DNA of 47,725 nucleotides, taken from Lacrimispora algidixylanolytica (lineage in GTDB: Bacteria; Bacillota; Clostridia; Lachnospirales; Lachnospiraceae). The position numbers and the translations under genes were made by a program. Positions 9,862 to 21,400 of this stretch are shown here, one piece after another. The stretch covers positions 1 through 47,725 of the forward strand of contig NZ_MCIA01000021.1 of assembly GCF_003609635.1 (NCBI RefSeq). Direction: 5' to 3'. Under the pieces are notes generated by a model. It saw only the letters and a program-made list of their open reading frames with translations. It was not told where the DNA came from and ran no database searches. Position 1 is the first letter of the stretch. Each line of letters starts with the position of its first letter.

Positions 9862-12800
9862 ATGGTAGCCTTAAGAAAAGAAGATATAGAGGATATTTTA
9901 CCACTATCAAGTACTCAAGAAGGGATGTTGTATCATTATATAAGCGATCCAAATAGTATAAATTACCATGAGCAAATAAGGCTAGTTTTAAAAGGTGATA
10001 TTAAAGCTGATATTATGCAAATGGCTTGGGATTTTGTGGTGGAATCTAATGAAATTTTAAGATCAGTATTTAGATGGGAAAATCTAGAACGGCCATTACA
10101 AATTATATTAAAAACTTATAAATCAACAATTAGTTATTATGATTTTACTGAGAATATAAGTGATAATAATTCTGTAGACGTCGTATTAAAGAGAGATTTT
10201 AGCAAAAGGATTGATATATCAAGTGAAAATGTGAGATTATATTTATGCAAACTCGATGGACATTTTGAAATGATTATTAGTAATCATCATATTCTGTATG
10301 ATGGTTGGAGCAGCAGCATAATTTTAAAAGAACTAACATATGCATATACGTGCTTTTATAATGGAGAAGAACCAAATAAAAGAGAAAAAAGTAAAATTAA
10401 AGAGCATATAAAAATAATGAATAAGCAAGATAAAGGAATGCAAAAAGACTATTGGTCTGATTTTTTTCAAGGTTACAATTTAATGCTTTATAAAAAAGAA
10501 AACAAGGGGATAGTAAAAGATTTTACATATAAAATATCAGACGAATTAAGTTTAAAATTAAAAGTATATGCTAAGGAAAGAAAAGTATCATATGCGTCTA
10601 TTTTATATAGTGTATGGGGAATTTTATTACAAAAGTATAGAGGTGTAGATGACTTTATATTTGGCACTACTGTATCAGGAAGAGGCAGTAGAGTAGTAGG
10701 TATAGAAGAAAATGTTGGTATGTTTATTAACACAATTCCTTTAAGAGTTACAGCTAATAATGGAGATACTCTTTTAAATATTATTACAAATGTGGGCGCA
10801 GAATTGGCTCAGAGAGAAGAATATGAAAATACACCTTTGCTAGAAATTAAGGAATATAGCCAAATAGAATCAAAGGACGAGATATTTGATTCTATTGTTG
10901 TCATAGAGAACTATCCATTAGAAACAGTGCTGATGAGTGACTGTCTGTTAAAAATTAAATCATATTCAACTGTAGTTAGAACAAATTATGATTTGACATT
11001 AGGAATTATGTTGTTTAAAGAACTTGAACTGAATTTCCATTATTACAATAATGTATACAGTGATAAAATTATTAGAAATATGGGGAGACAGTTTGAAGAA
11101 ATATTAAAAGTAATCCTAGAGGATGATAGCTTAATTTATTCAAAGTTAAATATAACATCGGAGCAAGATAAAAACAGGTTTATACATCATCTAAATAAAA
11201 CTAACTTGGAATACCCTAAAAATAAAACACTTACAAAACTTTTCTCGGAACAAGTATCTAGAAATCCGGAAGATGTCGCAATTGTATATGAGGATAAATC
11301 ACTTACTTACGCAGAATTGGATGACAGAAGTAATCGATTAGCTAATATTTTAATAGAAAAAGAAATTACTAGTAATGCTATTGTCGCATTGTTACTAGAT
11401 AGGTCATTAGATATGATTATAGGAATTATTGCTGTTTTAAAGGCGGGAGGAGCTTATTTACCTATAGACATTAAATATCCTAATGAAAGAATTAAATATA
11501 TGCTTGATGATAGTAATGCAGCAGTGGTGATAACTCAAAGTGATTTCATTGATAATATTATGTTTAATGGTCCCATTATTAATATCCATGATGAAAAAGC
11601 ATTATTAAATGACCGGTATATTGAAAACTCAAATAGTCCTAGTGATTTAGCATATATTATATACACTTCTGGTTCAACAGGAAAGCCAAAAGGGGCATTA
11701 ATCACTCATAAAAATGTGGTAAATCTAGTATATGGCCTATCAAATACAATATATAGTAAATATAGTAGAAGATTAAACGTTGCATTAATGGCCTCGTATG
11801 TTTTCGATGCATCAGTTCAGCAGATATTTACCGCTTTATTGCTAGGACATAGACTACATATAATACCCACAAATGTTAGATTGAGCGGAAATGAATTAAT
11901 AAAATATCTAAATAAGTATTCAATTGATATCTGTGATGGGACACCGGTACATATAGGTATTTTAACTGAAGCAAATTTCGAAAATACACGTATAAATGTT
12001 AAGCAATTTATTATTGGAGGAGATGTACTATTATCTAACGTTGTTAAAGAATTCTATAATAAGTTTCCAAAAGACGATTTTTGTGTAGCAAATATATATG
12101 GACCTACAGAGTGTTGTGTAGATACCACAATTTATCAAGTTGAACGAAATAATATTGATCAACTTACAAAAGTTCCGATAGGCAAGCCTTTGCCAAATAC
12201 AATAGTCTATTTATTAGATAAATATGAAAATATGGTTCCTGAAGGAGGAGTAGGAGAAATATGTATTTCTGGTGATGGTGTAGGAAACGGATATCTTAAC
12301 TCCTCCAAATCGACTGAAAAAAAATTTATTAAGAATCCATACGTTGAAAATCAAATACTATATAAAACTGGAGATTTAGGAAGATGGTTACCTGATGGTA
12401 ATATTGATTTCTTAGGTAGAATTGATAATCAAGTAAAAATAAGAGGGTGTAGAATTGAATTGGGTGAAATAGAGAATAAAATACTTAATTATAATAAAAA
12501 AAGTAATTTTGATAAACAAATTAAGTATTGTAAGAGATGTTTGCTCCCTTCTAGTTATCCAAACATACAATTCGATGATGAAGGTGTTTGCAATATTTGC
12601 AATAATTATGATAAGTATAAAAGCAAAGCGAATAATTATTTTAAGTATAGTGAGGATTTTTATAAGATCATAAATAAAGCTAAGAAGTGTAAAACTTCTG
12701 TATATGATTGTTTGTTATTGTATAGTGGCGGTAAAGATAGTTCTTATGTTTTATATAGGCTTGTTGAGATGGGATTAAAAGTACTCACGTTTACTTTTGA

Positions 12801-15354
12801 TAATGGATACATATCTGATACGGCATTTAAAAATATAAGCAGGATTACTAGTGAATTAGGTGTAGATAATATTATTTCAAAAGTAGAAAATATGGACAAG
12901 ATATTTTTGGAGAGTCTAAAAGAAGAATGCACTGTATGTACAGGTTGTTTTAAGGCACTAACAGCAATTAGTACAAAAATTGCTTTTGAAAAAGGAATAA
13001 ATGTAATTATCACAGGGTTATCAAGAGGACAAATATTTGATACGAAATTACAGGAACTGTATAATCAAGGAATTTTTGATGTAGATGAAATTGATAACAA
13101 ACTCCTGCTTTTCCGAAAAATGTATCATGCTGTAAAAGATGAGACTACTAAACTGTTAAATGTTAAATTAGATGATGAACAAGCTTTTGATAAGACTTAT
13201 TTCATTGACTTTTACAGATATGAAAATAAATCTTCTAGCGAAATTATAAATTACTTGAAAAATAAAGATGATTTTTGGAATCTGCCTACAGACACGGGAT
13301 TTTGTTCTACAAATTGTTTTATTAATGATGTGGGTATTTATGTTCACATAAAGAATAAAAAGTTTCATAATTATGCTTCACCATTGGCATGGGATTTCCG
13401 CTTGGGCTTAGCAACACAGCAGGATATTATTGCTGGACTTAAAGAAGAGTTTGATTTAGATAGTATAAATAATATATTACAGAAAATAGGATATCAAAAT
13501 ATAAATATTGACGATAGTATTATTCAATCAGTTGCTGTTATTGACAGAGAAGATAAAAGTGGTAATAAATACCTGTGTGCTTTTTATACTTCAAATGTAA
13601 AAATAAGTAATCTGGATCTTAAAAGATATTTATCTAATGTATTACCGTCATATATGATACCTTTCCATTTTATGCAATTAGATGAATTACCTTTGACTAA
13701 TAATTTAAAGTTAGACAAAAGGAAACTACCAGTTATTAATCTTAGTGAAACTATAGAAGAATATCAAGAACCAAAAAGCGAGATTGAAATAAAATTAGTT
13801 AAAATATGGTGTAATATTCTAGAAATTGAAAAAATTAGTTGTAAAGATAACTTTTTTGAGAATGGTGGGCATTCATTAAAAGCTATGACTCTTATTAATA
13901 AGATTCGAAAGGAATTGAATAAAAAAATATCCCTGGAGGAGCTCTTCGAAGCACCTACAATTAAAGAATTGGCTCATCTGATAGAAATTAAGGAAATGGA
14001 TTATTATGTGCAGATACCAAAGATTGAACCAAGAGATTGTTACGAGGTATCATCCGCACAAAAAAGATTATATGTTTTTCAAGAGCTAAATAAAGATAGT
14101 ACTGCATATAACATTCCTTCACTATTTAAAATGACTGGTGAGATTAATACTCAAAAGATAGAAATAATATTTAAGGAGTTAATTAATCGACATGATTCGT
14201 TAAAAACCTATTTTTCAGTTAGAAATGGTGAAATAGTACAGTTGATAAAAGACAAGCTGGAATTTGAATTAATTGTAATTGAAACCAATGATAGTATAGA
14301 TGAGTTTTCTGATAAATTGATAACCCCATTTATGCTTGATAATGCTCCTTTATTTAGAGCGTATGTAGTGGAGACAAATGGTAATAGCTATCTTTTTTTA
14401 GATATGCACCACATAATATCAGATGGGGTTTCTGTAACTGTACTTATAAAGGAATTTATAGAATTATTTGAGGGGAAAGAATTGGAGCCACTCAAGCTTC
14501 AATATAAAGATTTTGCGGCTTGGCAAAATAACTTTTTGAAATCGGATGCAATAAAAAGGCAGGAGAGATATTGGCTTAATACATTTAATGGTATGTTGCC
14601 AGTGTTAAATATGCCAATAGATTATGATAGGCCTAATATACAAAGTTTTGAAGGAGATAGATATGATACTAGAATTGACGAAAATACAACGGAGTTATTA
14701 AGAAGTATTTCAGCAGAAACTGGAACTACGACAAATATGCTACTATTAACAGCCTTTTACATATTACTTTCAAAATATAGTGGACAAAAAGATATTGTCA
14801 TTGGTATTCCCGTAGCTGGTAGACAACATGCAGATTTACAGGAAACAGTAGGTATGTTTGTAAACACTTTGCCACTAAGGAATAAACCTGAGGAGCATAA
14901 ATCATACTTAGAATTTTTGAAAGAGGTGAAAGAGAGTTCCGTACAAGCTATTGAAAATCAGAGTTATCAGCTTGAATTTTTGGTAGAACGTCTATCATTG
15001 AAACGGGATGCTAGTAGGAATCCTTTATTTGATATTATTTTTAATTCTAATGATGTACCTAATGAAGAGATTTATATGAAGAACTTTTCAATGAAGATGT
15101 ATCCCGTTAATTCAAGGGTTGCAAAAGTTGATTTGGAACTGGCATATACAGAAAAGGAAAAGGATATAAAATTGGTTTTTGTATATGCTACCATACTTTA
15201 TAAAAAAAGTACTATTATTGATATAGCTGAAAATTTTATAAGTATTCTAAGAAAAATAGGAGCCAATAGAGACATCCTTATAGGAGATTTGAGTTGTATT
15301 AAAGAAGATTTTGAAGAAGATAATGAACTAGATAAATTAGAGTTTATATTTTAA
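9862..15354 (+). CDS. NRPS C-A(PP-loop insertion)-T-C, predicted glutamine module
   Basis: Second module, 1830 residues. The first C domain has HHILYDG (142-148) and starts LPLSSTQEGML, a form common in domains that accept a D-configured donor, which fits the epimerase upstream. The A domain has YTSGSTG (601-607), YGPTE (746-750) and the A8 motif near 853-871. The specificity residues, aligned by eye to GrsA, are D-A-Q-D-I-G-I-V-D, close to the Gln code. Right after A8 the fold is interrupted by about 333 residues of PP-loop ATPase (described separately); it resumes at about 1214 and keeps the A10 lysine in NNLKLD. Carrier Ser1338 (GGHS) and a complete second C domain, HHIISDG (1516-1522), follow. 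That C domain must work with the next protein. Start ATG has GAGAGGAA nearby. The Gln call is fair, not certain. Confidence 0.92.
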   Translation: MVALRKEDIEDILPLSSTQEGMLYHYISDPNSINYHEQIRLVLKGDIKADIMQMAWDFVVESNEILRSVFRWENLERPLQIILKTYKSTISYYDFTENISDNNSVDVVLKRDFSKRIDISSENVRLYLCKLDGHFEMIISNHHILYDGWSSSIILKELTYAYTCFYNGEEPNKREKSKIKEHIKIMNKQDKGMQKDYWSDFFQGYNLMLYKKENKGIVKDFTYKISDELSLKLKVYAKERKVSYASILYSVWGILLQKYRGVDDFIFGTTVSGRGSRVVGIEENVGMFINTIPLRVTANNGDTLLNIITNVGAELAQREEYENTPLLEIKEYSQIESKDEIFDSIVVIENYPLETVLMSDCLLKIKSYSTVVRTNYDLTLGIMLFKELELNFHYYNNVYSDKIIRNMGRQFEEILKVILEDDSLIYSKLNITSEQDKNRFIHHLNKTNLEYPKNKTLTKLFSEQVSRNPEDVAIVYEDKSLTYAELDDRSNRLANILIEKEITSNAIVALLLDRSLDMIIGIIAVLKAGGAYLPIDIKYPNERIKYMLDDSNAAVVITQSDFIDNIMFNGPIINIHDEKALLNDRYIENSNSPSDLAYIIYTSGSTGKPKGALITHKNVVNLVYGLSNTIYSKYSRRLNVALMASYVFDASVQQIFTALLLGHRLHIIPTNVRLSGNELIKYLNKYSIDICDGTPVHIGILTEANFENTRINVKQFIIGGDVLLSNVVKEFYNKFPKDDFCVANIYGPTECCVDTTIYQVERNNIDQLTKVPIGKPLPNTIVYLLDKYENMVPEGGVGEICISGDGVGNGYLNSSKSTEKKFIKNPYVENQILYKTGDLGRWLPDGNIDFLGRIDNQVKIRGCRIELGEIENKILNYNKKSNFDKQIKYCKRCLLPSSYPNIQFDDEGVCNICNNYDKYKSKANNYFKYSEDFYKIINKAKKCKTSVYDCLLLYSGGKDSSYVLYRLVEMGLKVLTFTFDNGYISDTAFKNISRITSELGVDNIISKVENMDKIFLESLKEECTVCTGCFKALTAISTKIAFEKGINVIITGLSRGQIFDTKLQELYNQGIFDVDEIDNKLLLFRKMYHAVKDETTKLLNVKLDDEQAFDKTYFIDFYRYENKSSSEIINYLKNKDDFWNLPTDTGFCSTNCFINDVGIYVHIKNKKFHNYASPLAWDFRLGLATQQDIIAGLKEEFDLDSINNILQKIGYQNINIDDSIIQSVAVIDREDKSGNKYLCAFYTSNVKISNLDLKRYLSNVLPSYMIPFHFMQLDELPLTNNLKLDKRKLPVINLSETIEEYQEPKSEIEIKLVKIWCNILEIEKISCKDNFFENGGHSLKAMTLINKIRKELNKKISLEELFEAPTIKELAHLIEIKEMDYYVQIPKIEPRDCYEVSSAQKRLYVFQELNKDSTAYNIPSLFKMTGEINTQKIEIIFKELINRHDSLKTYFSVRNGEIVQLIKDKLEFELIVIETNDSIDEFSDKLITPFMLDNAPLFRAYVVETNGNSYLFLDMHHIISDGVSVTVLIKEFIELFEGKELEPLKLQYKDFAAWQNNFLKSDAIKRQERYWLNTFNGMLPVLNMPIDYDRPNIQSFEGDRYDTRIDENTTELLRSISAETGTTTNMLLLTAFYILLSKYSGQKDIVIGIPVAGRQHADLQETVGMFVNTLPLRNKPEEHKSYLEFLKEVKESSVQAIENQSYQLEFLVERLSLKRDASRNPLFDIIFNSNDVPNEEIYMKNFSMKMYPVNSRVAKVDLELAYTEKEKDIKLVFVYATILYKKSTIIDIAENFISILRKIGANRDILIGDLSCIKEDFEEDNELDKLEFIF
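12502..13500 (+). other. PP-loop ATPase (WbpG/AANH-like) domain inside an A domain
   Basis: Residues about 881-1213 of the Gln-type NRPS are not adenylation sequence. They start with YCKRC (889-893), continue with GVCNIC (908-913), then the ATP-pyrophosphatase loop SGGKDSS (955-961), a Cys group ECTVCTGC (1023-1030) and CSTNC (1148-1152). The order CxxC, CxxC, SGGKDS resembles N-acetyl sugar amidotransferases (WbpG/PseA), which make acetamidino groups. The wider superfamily also includes sulfur-transfer enzymes and the thioamide-forming enzymes proposed for closthioamide and thioguanine. The site, between A8 and A9, is where methyltransferases are often inserted into A domains. By inference it modifies the carrier-bound residue by adenylating an amide oxygen, giving an amidine or thioamide. 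The four paired Cys may bind zinc or an iron-sulfur cluster. Confidence 0.85.
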
Positions 15355-15415
15355 TCAATTTTTAATGACATTTTTAATAGAATACATCAGATTAAAATTG
15401 TGAGAGGAATAATAT

Positions 15416-18400
15416 ATGGATAAAAATTTATTAGCGACAAACTATTGGAAAAATGAAATTAAACAATCTTTAAACAGCGAAAAAATTATATTAAGTCATT
15501 TTAATGATGTTACGAATCGTAGTGCCAAATATAAAATGACAATTGAGGGTTCTACTGTAATAGCCTTAAACAATATTTGTGGGAATAATAAACTGCTAAT
15601 GTATGTTTTCTTTGTATCTGTTTTTAACATAACTTTGTATAAGTATTTCATGGAGAATGACTTTGTAGTAGGTATAGCAAGTTATAAAGGAAGATTAGGT
15701 AAAATAGAAAATAATATTTTATTGCCGCTAGTGTCAGAATTACATGAAGAATATGTGTATGAAGATTATATGAGGAACATAAAAAATAAAATATCGAACC
15801 ACTATAAGTATCAGGATTACTTGACATCACAATCGTTATTGGATAGTGGAGTTAAGGAAGTGTTGAATATTGCATCCGCTAATATTTGTATGAGGGAATT
15901 GCATTCTGAAAAGCTAATAGATTTAGTATGTAATTCAAATCAAAATGAGCTTCTCTTTCTATTTAATAGTATAAATAAAAAATGTATTGAGTTGAGTGTT
16001 ATTTATAATGATGGTAGAATTACAAGTGCAAATATCAACAACATATGTAAAACATTCAAATTAATTCTAGATACAGTGATTACAAATCATAATATAAAAA
16101 TTAAGGATATAGAATTGTTATCAGAGGTGGAGAAGAATAAAATATTACAAGATTTTAATATTACAAAAACTGATTATTTAAAAAATGTCACAGTATATGA
16201 GCTGTTTGAAAAACAAGTAAAAAAGACTCCAGATGAGATTGCAGTGGTGTTTGGAGACAGGAAACTAAATTATAGAGAATTAAATGAAAAATCCAATAGT
16301 CTTGCTAGGATATTACGAAATAAAGGAGTAAAGCCAAACTCCATAGTTGGATTAAAAATGGAAAGATCATTGGAGATGATTATAGGAATAATGGGGATAT
16401 TAAAGGCTGGTGGTGCATATTTACCAATAGACCCTAATTATCCGATTGAGAGAATTAAATATATTTTAAGAGATAGTGGTTGCAATATTATTTTGACTGA
16501 AAATGGAGAGAAAAATGAAAGTGATTTCTCTGGAGAGTGCATTGACTTATCAAATGATGATATATTCAGTGAAGAGGTAAGTAATCTGAATAAAGTGAAT
16601 TGCCCTAATGATATGATATATGTTATTTACACCTCTGGAACAACTGGAGAGCCGAAGGGAACAATGGTAATGCATGGCTCATTTACGAACTTAATTGAAT
16701 GGTATTGCGTTGAATTCCAGATATCTAAAGAAGACAATATCCTTTTAATGGCATCAATAAGTTTTGATTTGGCACAGAAGAATATATATGCGCCATTACT
16801 TGTAGGTGGTAAGCTGATATTGGCTAATAAAGGGCTTATTAATTATGAAAGTGTTATAGGAGAAATATATAATAATAAAGTAACTATAATTAATTGTGCG
16901 CCTAGTGCATTTAATCCTATAGTGCAACTTTGCTCTGATAGAGATTTTATTAGATTAAAAAGTCTAAAATATGTTTTTTTAGGTGGAGAACCAATTAATC
17001 TAAAAGTGTTAAGTGATTGGACTAAATCAAACTATTTTAATGCTGAGATAGTAAATACTTATGGTCCCACAGAGTGTACAGATATTGCAACATTTTACAG
17101 AGTTAGTGTTAGCGATAATGGTGCTGTACCCATTGGAAAGCCTATAAATAATGTAAAGGTATATATTTTAGATAAAACTAGAAAAACGCGACCAATTGGT
17201 GTTGTAGGAGAAGTTTTTATATCCGGAGTAGGGGTTTCAAGGGGATATTTACATAGACCGAGTATAACTTCTGAAAAATTTGTGGATAATCCATTTGATG
17301 TTGGCTCTAAAATGTATATGACGGGAGATTTAGCGGAGTGGCGTTCCGATGGAAATATAGAATTTGTTGGAAGAATAGATGATCAAATTAAAATCAGAGG
17401 AGTTAGATTAGAACCTGGTGAGATAGAAAGCAGACTATTACAGCATGATGATGTTCAAGAAGCAGTTGTTCTTGCAAGAAAAGGAAAAGATGGGGAGCAT
17501 TATCTTTGTGCGTATGTAGTAAGTGAAAAGGTACTATGTGACCTAGATCTTAAGACATACTTAAAAGAAATATTGCCAGAATATTTAGTGCCATCTTTCT
17601 TTATTCAAGTAGAGAAAATGCCATTAACAGGAAACGGAAAGGTTAATAAGAGAATGCTCCCAGAACCAAACTCTGAAGTTTCCATAAGAAATTATGAAGC
17701 ACCAATTAATAAGACTGAAAAAGATTTAGCTAAAATATGGTGTGATGTGTTAGACGTGGATAGGGTAGGAAGAAACGATGATTTTTTTGAACTTGGAGGA
17801 CATTCGCTAAAAGCAACAATACTTCTTTCAAAAATTCATCATATATTAAATGTGGAGATAACAATAAAGTCTATTTTTAACAATTCTACGCTTCACAAAA
17901 TGTCAAAAGTTATTGAAGATCTAAGCATAGTTGAATGTAAAAACATTGAGCGAGTTAAAGAACAAGAGTATTATATTTTATCATTAAACCAAAAGTGGAT
18001 GTATACTTTACAATTTCATAATCAAAACAGCATTAATTATAATATATCAGGAGCGGTTAAAATTGAAGGAGCATTAAACATTCCTAAATTAGAGTTAGCA
18101 TTTAGGCAATTAATTAACCGACACGAAATATTGAGGACTTCATTTCATGCGTTAGATTCAGGGATAAAACAAAAAGTAAATAAAGAGGTTGATTTTGAGC
18201 TGATTCATTATAATGCTGAAGAGATGAATGTTATGCGAATTATAAAGGAGTTTATTAAACCGTTCGATTTAAGCAAATCCCCTCTTATTAGAGGTGGTAT
18301 AATTGAAATTGTAGATAATAATTCAACATGTAAAAAAGCAATTTTTATTATTGATATGCATCATATAATAGCTGATGGTATTACATTTAAAATATTAATA

Positions 18401-21400
18401 GAAGAAATTATTTCTATATACGAAGATCGTGAATTACCTGAACTTAATATTCAATATAAAGATTATGCGTATTGGCAAAACGATCGTATTAATATGGAAA
18501 CTTTTAAGAAGCAAGAAATATATTGGCTGAAATATCTTGAAGGGAAATTACCTATTTTAGATATTCCCACAGATTTTGTAAGACCAAGTGTACATGATGC
18601 TAAAGGGGATGTTATTGAAATAGTAATGGATAAGGATTTGACGGAGAAGATAAATAAACTTGCATATGATACTAGAACAACTTTGTATATGGTATTATTA
18701 AGCGCATTTAATATACTTCTGTATAAATACACAGGTCAAAATGATATTATTATTGGAACTCCGGTTTCTGGAAGAAATCATGTGGATTTACAAAACATTA
18801 TGGGGATATTTGTTAATACACTTGCAATTAGAAGCAATATAGATTTTAATCAAAATTTTCAAGATTTTATTAATGATGTGAAAATTAATGTCATTAATGC
18901 ATATGAAAATCAAGAGTATCCTTTTGAAATGATTGTTGAAAAAATGAAAATTCCTAAAAACTTAAATCTAAATCCAGTTTATAGTGTGATGTTTGCTTTA
19001 CAAGATCCAGTTAATATTAAAAAAGAAATTGGAGCGGCAAATATAAGTGAGCACAAGTTTAGTAGTGCTGCTGCTCAGGTTGATTTGCAAATTGAGGCTT
19101 TTGAAGATAATGGGAATATACGGTTTAAAGCTAATTACTCTACAGACCTTTTCAAAGAAAATACTGTAAATAATATGATGATGCGTCTCAAAAAAATTTT
19201 GAACAAAATAGTTGAAAATCCGACAATAAAATTGGGGGATATCGATATACTCACTACTCAAGAAAGAGACCAGATTTTATGTAATTATAGCAATGTAGAG
19301 CAGGTTTCTGATAGATATATTTCACTGATTCAATTATTTGAAAAACAAGTAAAAAGAACTCCGTATAATGAAGCTGTGGTATTTGAAAATAAAGTATTAA
19401 CTTATCAAGAATTACATGAGAAATCTAATCAAATAGCACACTATCTGATAGCCAAAGGAATAAAAGCTGGTGATGCAATAGGTCTCCAAGACAAGAAAAG
19501 TCTCGAAACAATAGTAGCCTTATTAGGTATATTAAAAGCTGGTGGAATGTATATACCTATTAGCACAGAATTTAAAACTAAAAAAATAAACCAAATTATA
19601 GCAAATAGTGGCTGCAAAATAATAATAGAAGGTGGTGAACAATTAAATAAGCTAACCTCGTTACATTCAGTAAAAGATGTGAAATTAGATATGATGTCTG
19701 AGTCTGCAGTGTGTATTATTTATACGAGTGAGTATACAGAAAGCCCCAAAGGTATTATCATTACGCAAGAAGTAGCAGTTAATTCAATTATTAATATAAA
19801 TCAAAGGATTATGACTAATGAGAATAGTAGAATTGCTTCATTGCATTCACTTTGTTCCGAATTTTCGCTATATGATGTATTTGGCGTGTTGATAAGCGGT
19901 GCTACTTTAGTGCAAATCTCTGATTATAATAACATAGATAAGCTCTGTTTCAATTTAGATTTTAATAAAATTGACATATTAATATCTACATCAGTCCTCA
20001 TGAATAGAGTAATCAGCAAGTTAGATAATAATTATGTAAATACTAATCTTCGTTATCTTCTACTATGCGATAACTGGCTACCTATTAGAAATAGTATTGC
20101 ACTGAGAGAGCATTTTATTAATATACGGACTATAACTTTGGGTGGAGTATTAGAAGGATCTGCTTGGGCCATACATTATCCTTTTATGAAATTGAAAAAA
20201 ACATTAAATAAACTATTACTTGATAATTTAAGATTCTTTGTGCTGGATGTTGAAAAAAAATTGTGTCCCATCGGTGTAAGAGGGGAACTATACATTGGTT
20301 ATGATGAGACCAAAGTTTTAGAAAACTTCAAATCTGAGACAAATAGTTCTTTGATATTAAATAATAAAGTGGATTATTTATTCAAAACTGGAGATTATGC
20401 TGTTTTACGTAATAATGGAGAAAAAAACAATAAAATCTATATCGAGCTGTTAGGTAATAATATTTCACAAGTGACTATTAAAGGTTATTGTGTAGATAAG
20501 AGAGAAATTGAAGCATGCTTACGCAGATTCTGTCAAATAAAAAATGCAATTGTTGTAACTAAGATGGATATGAACGGAGATGAATATCTTTGTGCATATA
20601 TCGTTGCAGATGACTCTATTGATTATATAGGACTTAAGACATATTTATTAGGTCTTTTGCCATTTTATATGGTTCCGCAAGAATTTATGAAAATTGATAG
20701 AATACCTATTAATGATAGTGGGGAGATAAATTTTGCTGCTTTACAAAATATGGAAATAAATTCGAATAGTGAAAAAAAGTTAGATTATATTTCGCCAATT
20801 ACTAATACTCAGATGAAGCTCGAAGAAATGTGGAGGACTTTTTTTAATATTGATCGTCCATTAGGTATTAAAGATAATTTTTTTGATCTTGGTGGACACT
20901 CTCTAAATGCTGCCTTTTTTATTAGCAAATTAAAAAAAGAAATGGATACTGTATTAGGTATAAAAGAATTATTTCAATATCCTACAATAGAAACTTTGGC
21001 GGATTATATTGATTCTATAACAAAACTAAAAGAATCCCAAATAAGAAAACTGGAAAAAAAGGAGTTTTATGAATGCTCTTCGGCACAAAAGAGAATGTTT
21101 TTTATTAATCAAATAGAAAGTGCATCAGTAGCCTATAATAATCCCATGTGCTTGCGTGTGATCGGAAATCTTAAAATTGATAAATTATATGAGGCTATAC
21201 ACTTATTGATTCAAAGGCATGAGGGACTTAGAACCTCTTTTGAGTTACACAAGGGAGATGTAATGCAAAAAGTGCATGAGTATGTAGATTTAGAAATTAT
21301 TAATTCAGAAGCTGCTAACTCAAATTATGAAAAGGACTTTATTAAGCCATTCAATTTAAGCAAGGCGCCTCTTTTCAGAGTAAATATTATAAAAATCTCA

